Below are positions 9,994 to 18,001 of a DNA stretch of 64,000 bases, in pieces. Below the pieces are notes generated by a model. It was not told where the DNA came from. It saw nothing but the letters and a program-made list of their open reading frames with translations, and did not search any database. The stretch is taken from assembly GCA_003134995.1 (NCBI GenBank), contig PLDC01000022.1:124001-188000 (forward strand), read 5' to 3'. How positions within the stretch are numbered: the first letter of the stretch is position 1; each line of letters starts with the position of its first letter. Position numbers and translations under genes: made by a program. This DNA is from Acidobacteriaceae bacterium. Its GTDB lineage: Bacteria > Acidobacteriota > Terriglobia > Terriglobales > Acidobacteriaceae.

Positions 9994-11157
9994 TCATTTC
10001 TTTGGACGCTTATAAAAAGGTGTCGGCACCACCTGTGCTCCCACGCCTTGCCCGCGAATCTCGACTTTCACTGTCGTGCCGACGGCCGCGAACTCAAGCG
10101 GCACATAAGCGAGCGCAATATTCTTCTTGAGGAAAGGTGCGGGCGAACCGCTGGTCACGTATCCGATCTCGCGGCCTCCGCTATCGAGCACCTTATATCC
10201 ATCGCGCGCGATTCCACGCTCGACCATCTCTAACCCAACCAGAGTTCGCGTCACGCCTTCGGCTTTCGCTTTTTCCAGCGCCGCGCGGCCGATGAACTCC
10301 GGCTTTTCCATTTTGCAGAAACGATCGAGCCCCGCTTCCCAAACATTAATCGTATCGGAAATTTCGTGTCCGTAGAGCGGCAGCTTGCCTTCAAGGCGCA
10401 AAGTGTTGCGCGCGCCCAGGCCGCACGGCACGATGCCAAATTCTTTGCCCGCGCTCAGAATTTCGTTCCAGGCACGCGCGCTGGTGGCCTCATCTGCTGG
10501 AATGTAAATCTCGAATCCATCTTCGGCGGTGTATCCCGTGCGCGCAATCAGAATATTCTTCAGTCCGCAGACCGTCCCGCGCGTGATCCAGTAAAACTTC
10601 ACCGCGCTCAAATCGGCGTCCGTCAGCTTCTGCAGTGTATCGACGCCTTTCGGTCCCTGAATGGCGATCTGCGTGAAGTCGTCTGATAGATTCTCCACCG
10701 CGCAATCGAACTGCCGCGTGTTGTCGCGCACCCAGTTGAAATCTTTCTCGCGCGTGCCCGCGTTGATCACCAGCAGATACTCTTCTTCCCCAAGCCGGTG
10801 AACGATCACATCGTCCACAAACGTGCCCTGCGGATAGAGCAGCGCGGAATACTGCGCCTGCCCAATCGCCAACCGCGAAGCGTCGTTCATGGAAATGTGC
10901 TGCACCGCAGCCAGCGCCTGAGGCCCCGCCAGGCGAATGTCGCCCATGTGGCTGACATCGAAAATGCCGACACCCGTGCGCACCGCCATGTGCTCATTGA
11001 TGATTCCGCCGCCGATCGATGCCGGGTATTCGACCGGCATATCCCAGCCATTGAAGTCGACCATCTTCGCGCCCATCTGGCGATGGACGGCGTTCAGCGC
11101 AGTCTTGCGCACGGCAGGCGTGGTCGTCTCAACCGCGGGCGTCTTTACGGAGGACAA
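9994..11157 (-). CDS. gcvT: Glycine cleavage system T protein (aminomethyltransferase)
   Basis: Transfers the methylene group from aminomethyl-GcvH to tetrahydrofolate and releases ammonia. Blocks seen: KMVDFNGWDMPVEYP, GVGIFDVSHMGDIRLAG, FVDDVIVHRL, ARTGYTAEDGFEIYIP, PCGLGARNTLRLEGKLPLYG and GYVTSGSPAPFL. The frame opens at a TTG (11169), but a second TTG at 11157 has GAGG 6 nt upstream and is preferred (387 residues). It is the first gene of the operon. No glycine riboswitch was recognised in the roughly 165 nt upstream. Confidence 0.95.
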   Translation of the reverse strand: MSSVKTPAVETTTPAVRKTALNAVHRQMGAKMVDFNGWDMPVEYPASIGGGIINEHMAVRTGVGIFDVSHMGDIRLAGPQALAAVQHISMNDASRLAIGQAQYSALLYPQGTFVDDVIVHRLGEEEYLLVINAGTREKDFNWVRDNTRQFDCAVENLSDDFTQIAIQGPKGVDTLQKLTDADLSAVKFYWITRGTVCGLKNILIARTGYTAEDGFEIYIPADEATSARAWNEILSAGKEFGIVPCGLGARNTLRLEGKLPLYGHEISDTINVWEAGLDRFCKMEKPEFIGRAALEKAKAEGVTRTLVGLEMVERGIARDGYKVLDSGGREIGYVTSGSPAPFLKKNIALAYVPLEFAAVGTTVKVEIRGQGVGAQVVPTPFYKRPKK

Positions 11158-11250
11158 GCGAGACCTCAATCAGCGCAGGAGCGGCCTGCAGGATGGTGAC
11201 TGATTACCGTATCACGCGCTTTTTCGGCGGGTCAAACGGGAAGAGCTTTT

Positions 11251-11324
11251 AACACAGAGGACACAGAGGACACGGAGGAAATCAAGGTTTTCCTTACCCT
11301 ATGAAACCCTGTGTCCTCTGTGTT
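11251..11324. terminator. Perfect 16-bp inverted repeat between PBP gene and gcvT
   Basis: AACACAGAGGACACAG (11251-11266) and its exact complement CTGTGTCCTCTGTGTT (11309-11324) flank a 42-nt loop that includes a direct repeat of the arm (ACACAGAGGACACGGAGGA). It lies downstream of the PBP gene and upstream of gcvT. It may end the dcw transcript. A single arm of the same sequence recurs near 20140, so it is also a dispersed element. Confidence 0.6.
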
Positions 11325-11334
11325 TAGGATTTTC

Positions 11335-13569
11335 CTATCTTCCGAACTGCACCGTGACATGCGCCCCGGCGGCCACGTGCGTTCCCGCTAACGGAGATTG
11401 CAGCCGCGCCACGCCGCTGCCCACGGCTTCCAGCTCGAGGCCAGCTTCCTGCGCGGCTTCCACGGCGCCGCGCACGGTCTTGCCCACGAACGACGGCACT
11501 TCGATTCCGCCTTGCTCGACATCCAGGACAACGGTCCCGGTCGCTGGCAACTGCGGTTGCGCAGAGGCGCTCGCTGTCGATTGATCTGCTTGTAAATGAT
11601 CTGCGCGAGAATGATCTGCCGGCAAATGATCTGCCGACGAATGATCGGAGCTTGCCGCGCTGGGCGCAGTTTCAATTTCACGCATCGCTGCCTGCACGAC
11701 ACTGCCCTCACTGCCGGCCGAGGGCTTTGGCGCGCTTGCCACGCTTGCTTTTCCAGTCTGCGCCGAATCCCCATTCACCTCCGCTGTCTCGAGCGGCTCG
11801 CCGGGATGGTCCGGCGTTCCTTCGTCCAAATCGTTGTCCTTCACCTTCGCTTGCGCCAGCAGTTGATGGTTCGGCGCCAGCGGAAGATCGTGTGGCGTGT
11901 GCAGATATTCGAGCACCTGCTGCGTGACGCGGCGAAATACTGGCGCGGATACTTGCCCGCCTTGATGCAGGCCCACGGCCGAATCCAGAATCACAGCTAC
12001 AACAATCTGCGGATTATTCAGAGGCGCGAATCCCGCGAACGATCCGATATATTTCGTCTTGGAATACGCTCCCGTTGCCGGATCCACCTTCTGCGCCGTT
12101 CCAGTCTTCCCCGCCGACGTATAGCCTTCCAGAATCGCCTTGCGTCCCGTGCCTTCGAGCACAACTTTCTGCATCATCGAACGCATCTCGGCCGCGGTGA
12201 AACTCGAAATTACCCTGTGCGACGCTCCGGGATGAAACGCCACCGTCTGCGGCGTGCCCTGCGGCTCAACTTTTCCCGCGACAATGCGCGGCGCGATCCA
12301 CACGCCATCGTTAGCGAAAGTCGAGATCAATCCCGCCAACTGAATCGGTGAAATTCCAATCTCCTGCCCCATGGAAATCGCCGCAATCGAAACCTTCGAC
12401 CAGCGGCTCACCGGCTTCGTCATTCCGCGCGTCTCGCCCGGCAGCTCGATTCCCGTCTGCTGCCCGAATCCATAGGCGCGAATGTATTTGTAGAAACGAT
12501 CTTCGCCGAGACGCAGCGCAATTTTAATCGCGCCCACGTCGCTCGATTCCGCCAGCACGCCCCACACCGGCAACAATCCATGCGGCTTCGAGTCGCGAAT
12601 GCGCATGCCGTTGTAGACGATCGACCCCATCTGGCAATCGAAAACTTCATCCGGATTCGTCAGCCTTTCTTCGAGCGCCGCCGAAATCGTCACCAGCTTA
12701 AAAGTCGACCCAGGCTCGTACACATAACTCACGGCGCGGTTGGTCAGCGCGCCGGGCGTGATTTCTTTGCGCCGATTCGGATTGAACGTCGGCCGGTTGG
12801 CCAGCGCCAGAATTTCTCCGGTATGCGGATTCTCCACGATCACCGTGCCGGTGATCGCCTGCGTATCATGAATCGCCTGATCCAATTCTTTCTCGGCGAT
12901 GTACTGAATATTCTTGTCGATGGTCAGCACCAGACTCTGGCCTGGCTCCGGCTGCTTCTCCACGTCAGAAAACCACTTCCGGCGCGCATCGACCGAGATA
13001 AACATCTTGCCCGCGCGGCCGCGCAATTCGTCGTCGAACGCATGCTCGATGCCGCTCTGCCCGGAGTCTTCCATCCCGACAGTTCCAACCACTTGCGCTC
13101 CCAGATCGCGCGCCGGATAAAAACGCTTCGGCTCTTTTTGAAAATGAATTCCCTGCAGGCGAAGCGACTTGATTCGCTCGATGGTCTCGTCATCGGCTTT
13201 ACGCGCTACCCAGCAAAACGTTTTATGGTTGCGGCAGTCAGCGAGCACCACATTGTGGTCGTCACCCGTGATGCGCGTGATGAGCGAAACCGCCGTGGGC
13301 AGGTCTTTCACTTCGCTGGGCACAGCGAAGGCCGAATCAACAAGGACGGACATCGCCAACTCGTGCCCGCCTCGATCATAAATGACGCCGCGCTTGGCGG
13401 AGAGCGGAATCGCCCGCTGCTGCTGATGTTCGGCCTGCTTCACGAAGCTGCCGTAGCGGAAGATTTGCAAATAAATCAGCCGCCCGCAAATGGCGATGCA
13501 CCAGAACAACAGCATCGCGCCCATCAGGTAAAGGCGGGACTTCTTGCCGAGATTGGGATCACTTGCCAT
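11335..13569 (-). CDS. Penicillin-binding protein (FtsI/SpoVD class) with PASTA domain
   Basis: Class B PBP that cross-links peptidoglycan at the division site, anchored in the membrane by one N-terminal segment (residues about 12-34). The dimerisation domain includes KRGVIYDRGGHELA. The transpeptidase has GSTFK (nucleophile S288), SSD in the SxN place, and KTGT. After about residue 600 comes a low-complexity linker with five ADHxx-like repeats (residues about 640-664), then a C-terminal PASTA domain (EVPSFVGKTVRGAVEAA to VTVQFG). 744 residues. AGGA lies before the ATG. Fourth or fifth gene of the dcw operon. Confidence 0.93.
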   Translation of the reverse strand: MASDPNLGKKSRLYLMGAMLLFWCIAICGRLIYLQIFRYGSFVKQAEHQQQRAIPLSAKRGVIYDRGGHELAMSVLVDSAFAVPSEVKDLPTAVSLITRITGDDHNVVLADCRNHKTFCWVARKADDETIERIKSLRLQGIHFQKEPKRFYPARDLGAQVVGTVGMEDSGQSGIEHAFDDELRGRAGKMFISVDARRKWFSDVEKQPEPGQSLVLTIDKNIQYIAEKELDQAIHDTQAITGTVIVENPHTGEILALANRPTFNPNRRKEITPGALTNRAVSYVYEPGSTFKLVTISAALEERLTNPDEVFDCQMGSIVYNGMRIRDSKPHGLLPVWGVLAESSDVGAIKIALRLGEDRFYKYIRAYGFGQQTGIELPGETRGMTKPVSRWSKVSIAAISMGQEIGISPIQLAGLISTFANDGVWIAPRIVAGKVEPQGTPQTVAFHPGASHRVISSFTAAEMRSMMQKVVLEGTGRKAILEGYTSAGKTGTAQKVDPATGAYSKTKYIGSFAGFAPLNNPQIVVAVILDSAVGLHQGGQVSAPVFRRVTQQVLEYLHTPHDLPLAPNHQLLAQAKVKDNDLDEGTPDHPGEPLETAEVNGDSAQTGKASVASAPKPSAGSEGSVVQAAMREIETAPSAASSDHSSADHLPADHSRADHLQADQSTASASAQPQLPATGTVVLDVEQGGIEVPSFVGKTVRGAVEAAQEAGLELEAVGSGVARLQSPLAGTHVAAGAHVTVQFGR
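11579..11653. repeat. Five 15-bp tandem repeats inside the PBP gene
   Basis: Units of 15 bp with core AATGATCTGCC (starting 11579, 11594, 11609, 11624 and 11639) encode an ADHxx pentapeptide repeat in the linker between transpeptidase and PASTA domains. Because the unit is a multiple of 3, copy-number change would alter linker length without breaking the frame. Confidence 0.8.
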
Positions 13570-13613
13570 AACTGTTCCTTGTCAGTCCGACGCCGCTCAA
13601 AACTAAAAATGCC

Positions 13614-13713
13614 TTGTCATTCCGACGATGCGCGGAGCGCAGAGGAGGAACCTGCTGTTTGCCGGCGCCGGAAACAGCGGGTTCCTCGTCGCATTCGCTC
13701 CTCGGAATGACAA
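13614..13713. repeat. 100-bp inverted-repeat element (TTGTCATTCCGA family)
   Basis: Outer arms TTGTCATTCCGA / TCGGAATGACAA (12 bp, perfect), middle arms GAGGAACC / GGTTCCTC, and an inner stem CTGTTT...AAACAG around CCGGCGCCGG form one long imperfect hairpin. It fills the ftsL-PBP gap inside the dcw operon. A related copy sits at 41739. No gene was seen in this 281-nt gap. Confidence 0.75.
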
Positions 13714-13850
13714 ACTAAATTTGTGTTTAGACAAACATGGCGGACCACCGTAAGGCGGACCGCCAAATAAATTCGTGTGGGGACAGCCGCCCTCGACTGT
13801 CCGCCGAGCCTGCACTTCACAAGGAAGCTCGGCTGGTTTCTTTCTGCGCG

Positions 13851-14318
13851 CTACTGCCCGGTCAACACCAGTCCCGGCTCGGCACTAGCCATCACCGGTG
13901 CGTTCGAATCCGCCGCCGCGCTATCCATGCGGATCACCTGCCCCGGCTCCGGCGGCACCAACCCCATCCGCCGCGCCATCATGTCGATTCGTTCCGGATC
14001 GCGCAGTGAAGCATCTTCCAGTCGCAACGCGCGATTCATTTCGGTGAGGTCGTCGAGTTGCCGCTTCGATGACTCGATCTGATATCCATATTCAATCGCC
14101 CGGAAATGCTGCCAGGCATAGGTGAACACCAGCAGAAACAGGCAAGCCAGCGCCGTGCCGAACTGCTTCATCTCCCGATTGCGCCCAGGGTCTTCCACTT
14201 TCACCAGCCGCGAGTTGTCGATCGCCTTGGCGAAATAAATTTCAGGCGTTCCGGTGAAGAACATATTGCGCCGCGCTGCCGGGATTGCACTTCGAATTGC
14301 CGCCGCTGCCGCTGCCAT
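13851..14318 (-). CDS. ftsL: FtsL-like cell division protein
   Basis: A 155-residue bitopic membrane protein placed between rsmH and the PBP gene, where ftsL normally lies. One membrane segment (GTALACLFLLVFTYAWQHF, residues about 53-71) is followed by a coiled coil (YGYQIESSKRQLDDLTEMNRAL) and the RIDMMARRMGLVPPEPGQVI motif typical of FtsL/DivIC. It bridges early and late divisome proteins. The ATG directly abuts the stop of the small gene upstream (TAAATG), suggesting coupled translation. The Ala-rich N-terminus is unusual. Confidence 0.85.
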   Translation of the reverse strand: MAAAAAAIRSAIPAARRNMFFTGTPEIYFAKAIDNSRLVKVEDPGRNREMKQFGTALACLFLLVFTYAWQHFRAIEYGYQIESSKRQLDDLTEMNRALRLEDASLRDPERIDMMARRMGLVPPEPGQVIRMDSAAADSNAPVMASAEPGLVLTGQ

Positions 14319-14495
14319 TTATGCCGCTCCTGCGTAAGCCGGTTCACTGCGCATTTCTGGAACTTGCAACTCGAACATCCGCCGCAGTTCCATTTCGTCG
14401 ACGACGCGCTTCTGAAACGCTCCCCGCTCGGCCCGCTCCACCGTCGCCATCAAATCGTTAATCAATGTTCCCGTGTACATGGTTCCTGTATACAT
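14319..14495 (-). CDS. Small dcw-cluster protein between rsmH and ftsL
   Basis: A 58-residue frame starting MYTGTMYTGTLINDLMATVE and ending EMRSEPAYAGAA. GAGG lies 7 nt before ATG 14495, and the TAA stop directly abuts the ftsL ATG. The first ten residues are a duplicated MYTGT from a 15-bp tandem duplication, so a second ATG (14480, AGGA upstream) gives the unduplicated form. It is helical and charged (ERAERGAFQKRVVDEMELRRMFEL) with no membrane segment. Its position suggests a division or cell-wall role, but no family was recognised. Confidence 0.7.
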   Translation of the reverse strand: MYTGTMYTGTLINDLMATVERAERGAFQKRVVDEMELRRMFELQVPEMRSEPAYAGAA

Positions 14496-14539
14496 TCCCC
14501 AACCTCAGCCTCGGATTCCTACCACGGAACCTTTAAACC

Positions 14540-14707
14540 CGGCTTTCGGCTTTCGCCCACCGGAATTTCTCCCAGCGGATCTTCGTCCGCCTTCTTTGAA
14601 CCTGAACTCCCGGCACGCCATTACAGCTGTGCCGGGGACTCCGGCAGTTTTTCCGGAATCAAACTCTTGAGCCGGCTTCCGCCTTCCGGCTCTCGGCTTC
14701 CGGTAGC
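14540..14707. repeat. CGGCTTC heptamer tracts downstream of rsmH
   Basis: Two tracts of 7-bp units: CGGCTTT x2 plus CGCCCAC (14540-14560), and CGGCTTC, CGCCTTC, CGGCTCT, CGGCTTC, CGGTAGC (14673-14707). Between them is GC-rich sequence with no gene visible. They occupy most of the gap between rsmH and the small gene before ftsL. Confidence 0.65.
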
Positions 14708-14726
14708 CTGAAGCCGGACGCCGCTT

Positions 14727-15719
14727 CTAAATTCGTTCCGCCGCTCGCATTTTCGCGCTGCGTGCCCGCGGATTGCGATCTTGCTCTTCTAAAGATGCCG
14801 TCACCGGTTTCTTGGTCAGCACCCGGAAGTACTTGTCCTTAATCGCGCCCTCGCGGAAGGCATCCTTTACGATGCGATCTTCCAGCGAATGAAAACTGAT
14901 CACCACCACGCGTCCCCCTGGTTTCAGAATCCGCGGCGCCGCATCCAGCAGCGCCTTCAGATCGTCCAGTTCGCGGTTTACGAAGATTCGAAGAGCTTGA
15001 AACGTTAAAGTCGCTGGATGAATTCGCCTCTGGTCATATTTATTTCGACCCGGATTCATTGGCCGGGCCGCGGCCGATATTACCTCGGCAAGATGTGCCG
15101 TAGATCGTATCGGCCGCGACCGGCAAATGGCTCTGGCGATTCTCCGCGACCTCCTTTCCTCTCCGAATTCGTAAATCACATCGGCAAGCTCGCGCTCGTC
15201 GAGGTGGTTTACCACTTGTTCGGCGGTTCGCTCACTCTGCGGGTCCATCCGCATGTCGAGCGGTCCATCCGCCTGAAAACTAAATCCGCGTGCCGCATCG
15301 GAAAGCTGCAAACTGCTTACTCCAATGTCGGCGAGAATGCCGTCAATCTTGCCGATCGTCGTTGGTCGTTGGTCGTTCGCCAACTCTGCAAACGATCCGT
15401 GTCTCAGTTCCACTCGCGGCCAATCGTTTTGGCCAACGACTAACGACGAACGACCAAGGACGCTTTTCGCAATCTCCAGCGCCGCTGGATCCTTATCGAG
15501 CCCAATCAAATGTCCCGGTGCGCCGAGGCGTTTTGCGATTTCGTAACTGTGCCCGCCCAAGCCCACCGTGGCGTCGATATAGGTCCCGCCACGCCGCACG
15601 TTTAAAAAGTCGATCGCTTCTTTTAAAAGAACCGGAACATGACTTGGTGAAAGTTGGCTCACTTCCCTTCCACCACCATGCCCAACCCCCTGAGGGGTGT
15701 CTGTTGATCCCTCGCCCAC
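14727..15719 (-). CDS. rsmH: 16S rRNA (cytosine-1402-N4)-methyltransferase RsmH
   Basis: SAM-dependent enzyme that methylates C1402 in the ribosomal P site. Typical blocks: HVPVLLKEAIDFLN, DATVGLGGHS, GLDKDPAALEIA, GILADIGVSSLQL, RGFSFQADGPLDMRMD, HPATLTFQALRIFVN and RVVVISFHSLEDRIVK. GTG start; its first base is the last base of the mraZ TAG. Two heptamer-repeat arms (15357-15381 and 15431-15459) lie in frame inside the gene and encode residues LGRSSLVVGQ and NDQRPTT around the conserved RVELRHGSFAEL. This makes the region longer than usual. Confidence 0.93.
   Translation of the reverse strand: MGEGSTDTPQGVGHGGGREVSQLSPSHVPVLLKEAIDFLNVRRGGTYIDATVGLGGHSYEIAKRLGAPGHLIGLDKDPAALEIAKSVLGRSSLVVGQNDWPRVELRHGSFAELANDQRPTTIGKIDGILADIGVSSLQLSDAARGFSFQADGPLDMRMDPQSERTAEQVVNHLDERELADVIYEFGEERRSRRIARAICRSRPIRSTAHLAEVISAAARPMNPGRNKYDQRRIHPATLTFQALRIFVNRELDDLKALLDAAPRILKPGGRVVVISFHSLEDRIVKDAFREGAIKDKYFRVLTKKPVTASLEEQDRNPRARSAKMRAAERI
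15357..15459. repeat. Inverted heptamer-repeat arms inside rsmH
   Basis: Arm 1 (15357-15381) contains GTTGGTC, GTTGGTC, GTTCGCC steps. Arm 2 (15431-15459) contains the complementary CCAACGA-type steps. The arms are inverted around a 49-nt core. The same architecture is seen in the intergenic element at 5834-5936, but here both arms are translated. Confidence 0.75.
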
Positions 15720-16159
15720 TAGATGCCCAGTTCGTCGAGCGTCTTCTCATCATCAGAAGTGAACGGCTGCTCTGCGATCTCGTTGCGATACGCTTCCAGG
15801 TTGCGCACTAACAAACGGTTCAGGTTGCCGGTCACAGCCACTTCGCCTTTGATACTGGCCGCGTCGCGCAACAATTGCGGAATCAGCAACCGCCCCTGTC
15901 CATCCATTTCCACCTGCTGGCCCCAGTAGTTCACCCGGTCGAGAAATTTCTTTTTCGTAGGGTTGTAATTCGACAGCCCCGCCAGTTTCTGCTCGATCCG
16001 CTCCCATTCTTCGAAGGGATATATTTCGGCAACCTTGCCGTCGACGCTCGTGATATAGAATTGCGTGTTGTACTTCTCGTCGATCACCCGCTTGAACTCC
16101 GCCGGGACTTTCAACCGTCCCTTTTCGTCGACGCGAGTTGGGTGATTGCCGCGAAACAT
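15719..16159 (-). CDS. mraZ: Transcriptional regulator MraZ
   Basis: A 146-residue AbrB-like DNA-binding protein, first gene of the dcw operon and its usual repressor. Two SpoVT/AbrB-type repeats are visible: MFRGNHPTRVDEKGRLKVPAEF and GQQVEMDGQGRLLIPQLLRD. It forms a ring oligomer in known members and binds short direct repeats near its own promoter. Three such boxes are visible 260-283 nt upstream. The long leader carries tandem copies of a dispersed repeat. The ribosome site before ATG 16159 is weak (GAAAGAC). Confidence 0.93.
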   Translation of the reverse strand: MFRGNHPTRVDEKGRLKVPAEFKRVIDEKYNTQFYITSVDGKVAEIYPFEEWERIEQKLAGLSNYNPTKKKFLDRVNYWGQQVEMDGQGRLLIPQLLRDAASIKGEVAVTGNLNRLLVRNLEAYRNEIAEQPFTSDDEKTLDELGI

Positions 16160-16175
16160 TTTGTCTTTCTATGTC

Positions 16176-16276
16176 TGTCATCCAGAAACGACAATCGCTT
16201 GTTATCCAGAGGCGACGATCACCTCTTACGCTTGTCATCCTGAGGCGACGTTCTGTGTCGCCGAAGGATCTCCGGA
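16176..16276. repeat. TGTCATCC(T/A)GAGGCGAC repeats in the mraZ leader
   Basis: Three related units start at 16176, 16200 and 16233 (TGTCATCC or TGTTATCC, then GAGGCGAC or a variant). The last is followed by TCGCCGAAGGATCTCCGG. The TCATCCTGAGG...GAAGGATCTCCGG pattern recurs at 29494-29533. The units lie inside the predicted mraZ leader RNA. Confidence 0.6.
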
Positions 16277-16418
16277 CCAAAACTGCTACCGAGGAGGTAA
16301 AAGCAACGCAAAACAGGGTCAAACTTCGTTGGTTCGGGCTGTTTCTCGGGCTTTTGGGTCGGTTTCCCACCGGCTCCTCGTTTTCAGCTTCCCGTTCCCA
16401 CGACCTTAACTATCTTGA

Positions 16419-16470
16419 CCACTCCGTACCACTTTGTTCCACATTTTACCCGTAAGTCATTGATTGTCAA
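16419..16470 (-). promoter_or_regulatory. dcw promoter with three MraZ boxes
   Basis: On the minus strand TTGACA (16470-16465), a 16-nt spacer and TAAAAT (16448-16443) form a near-consensus sigma-70 promoter. Directly after the -10, GTGG occurs three times with an exact 10-bp period (16442-16439, 16432-16429, 16422-16419), covering the expected start. MraZ in other bacteria binds three TGGG-like repeats of 10-bp period, so this is very likely its own operator. The leader to mraZ is about 275 nt. Confidence 0.8.
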
Positions 16471-16770
16471 GCACAAACTTGAAGGTTGGGTTCCCACTAT
16501 AGGACTGATTCGGCAAAGCGCGAGGACTTGTGGTTAACTAAAAATACGACCACAAGATGTAGGGTTTACACTTCTGGTTCATTCGCTATTTGTTCGCTTA
16601 GATTTTTCTTGCACTCCGCGCTGGTAGCCCTCTTCCCTGTGGAAATTTGTCAAGGCGGGCCGTTTCCGCCTAATTATCGCAACACTGGATAAACCGGAAA
16701 GCATCGAAGCAGCCATTCTTAAGTTAGGAGACAGCGCGGTAATTTCGTTTCACCAGCCAGCTCGGCCTCG

Positions 16771-17330
16771 ATGCCCTACCAACTTCAATTCGCCGACTGG
16801 GTTCCCGTTCCAGTTTCTGAGGTTTTCGCTTTTTTCGCCGACCCCGAGAATCTGCCGCGCCTGATGCCGCCACAACTTCAAACTAAAGTCGATGGCTTTC
16901 AGTTGGTTGCGCCGCCTCCTCCACCATCGCAGAATCTGAATCCGATTGAAGTTCATCACGTTGCTGGCGCCGGATCGATCATCGACACTTCCCTGCGCCG
17001 ATCAGTTGGCTCTCCTGGCGCCGCAAGTGGACCGCCGCCATTACCGAATTCGAATGGAACCATCACTTCGCCGACGTGCAGCAGAAAGGTCCATTCAAAC
17101 GATGGCATCATCGTCACGAATTTTCAGAGGACGATCGCAATGGTTTCCACGGCACGCTCGTGCGCGATGTCATTGAATACGAAGTTGGATTTGGCCCATT
17201 AGGCGCGCTCGCCAATACTCTCTTTGTCCATCGGCGAATTAGCCAGACCTTCGCTCACCGTCAAAAAATGCTTCCCAAGCTGTTTGCCGAAGGTGTTCGA
17301 AGTAGTACGGCTGTGAACAAATCACAATAG
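16771..17330 (+). pseudogene. SRPBCC-family protein, frameshifted
   Basis: Two frames together make one START/CoxG-like ligand-binding protein. The first (16771 to about 16997) reads MPYQLQFADWVPVPVSEVF, FFADPENLPRLMPP and IIDTSLR. After 16996-16998 the other frame continues PISWLSWRRKWTAAITEFEW, then HHFADVQQKGPFKRWHHRHEF and YEVGFGPLGALANTLFV. One missing base at about 16997 explains the break. Both halves look conserved, so the mutation is recent or is a sequencing error. Related proteins bind hydrophobic ligands and often act in fatty-acid or NAD-epimerase contexts. Confidence 0.8.
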
Positions 17331-17422
17331 CATCCGTCCCGCACCCTGCTTGTTATTTGCCCTCCCGAAAAACGGGTGTACACTTCTCCCGTTCAAATCA
17401 GCAAACAGTCACGGAGGCGCTT

Positions 17423-17848
17423 ATGCATCTGAACCGAAGCAGAATTTGGCTCGGCGGTTTGGCCGGAGGCGTGGTCTGGAATGCGTGGAGTTTTGCGGTA
17501 AACCGTTTCGTCGTGACCGACGCGCGCTATCTGGCGGCGCAGAATGCTGGACTCTTTCTGAAGACGCCGCGCTATCCCATGTTCATCGTTCAATGGATCG
17601 TGCTTGTATTTATTTTGGCGATCGCGGTTTCGCATCTTTACGCTTGGGCTCGTGCAGGTCTGGGCCCTGGTCCCGGCACCGCACTCAAGATAGGTTTTCT
17701 CTCGGGCTTCTTCGCTGGGTTTCCAAATAATTTCGCGCAAGAAACTTGGTCCGCGGTCGACCGCGCCCTGCCGTTTGGCTGGATGATCGAAATGTGGTTC
17801 GGCGCGATTCTAGCCGCGTTGGTGGCGGGCTGGCTCTACAAGGACTAG
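17423..17848 (+). CDS. Small integral membrane protein
   Basis: A 141-residue protein with about four hydrophobic segments: near residues 7-25 (IWLGGLAGGVVWNAWSF), 52-74 (MFIVQWIVLVFILAIAVSHLY), 85-105 (LKIGFLSGFFAGF) and 117-137 (GWMIEMWFGAILAALVAGWLY). GGAGG lies 5 nt before ATG 17423; an open extension upstream is not used. No function was recognised. It is convergent with the YbjQ-like gene, with a long inverted repeat between them. Confidence 0.75.
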   Translation: MHLNRSRIWLGGLAGGVVWNAWSFAVNRFVVTDARYLAAQNAGLFLKTPRYPMFIVQWIVLVFILAIAVSHLYAWARAGLGPGPGTALKIGFLSGFFAGFPNNFAQETWSAVDRALPFGWMIEMWFGAILAALVAGWLYKD

Positions 17849-17862
17849 AGAAGCCGCAAATG

Positions 17863-17987
17863 AAAACCGCAGAGGACGCCAAGGACGCGGAGAATTCTGA
17901 AGCGTAAGCACCGGAGTACGAATAACGCACTCGTTCCGTGGGACTTCCCCATTTTCGCTCGGCGTACTCCGCGTCCTCTGCGGTTTT
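17863..17987. terminator. Long inverted repeat between convergent genes
   Basis: The left arm, AAAACCGCAGAGGACGC plus AAGGACGCGGAG (17863-17892), is matched by CTCCGCGTCCTCTGCGGTTTT (17967-17987). Read on the plus strand, the right arm ends in a T-run followed by ATTT, which suits a bidirectional terminator. The CCGCAGAGGACGC sequence recurs in solo form near 9965-9995 and is related to the arms at 11251. Confidence 0.65.
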
Positions 17988-18001
17988 TATTTATCTATCT
18001 G

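Larger units (their letters stand above)
16160..16770. other. mraZ upstream region, no gene seen
   Basis: Besides the promoter, MraZ boxes and repeat units listed separately, this 611-nt stretch has no credible gene. The part from 16471 to 16770 is AT-richer than its surroundings and probably also holds the promoter of the SRPBCC gene, which was not pinned down. Confidence 0.5.

Noticed and set aside
11170-11334. Glycine riboswitch upstream of gcvT
   Set aside because: None of the conserved GGAGA...GGCACCGAAGG...CTCTCAGG-type blocks is seen; the region holds a cacagaggacac inverted repeat instead.
12580-13710. Open frame (376 codons) opposite the PBP gene
   Set aside because: Shadow of the PBP coding strand; no ribosome site or conserved pattern.
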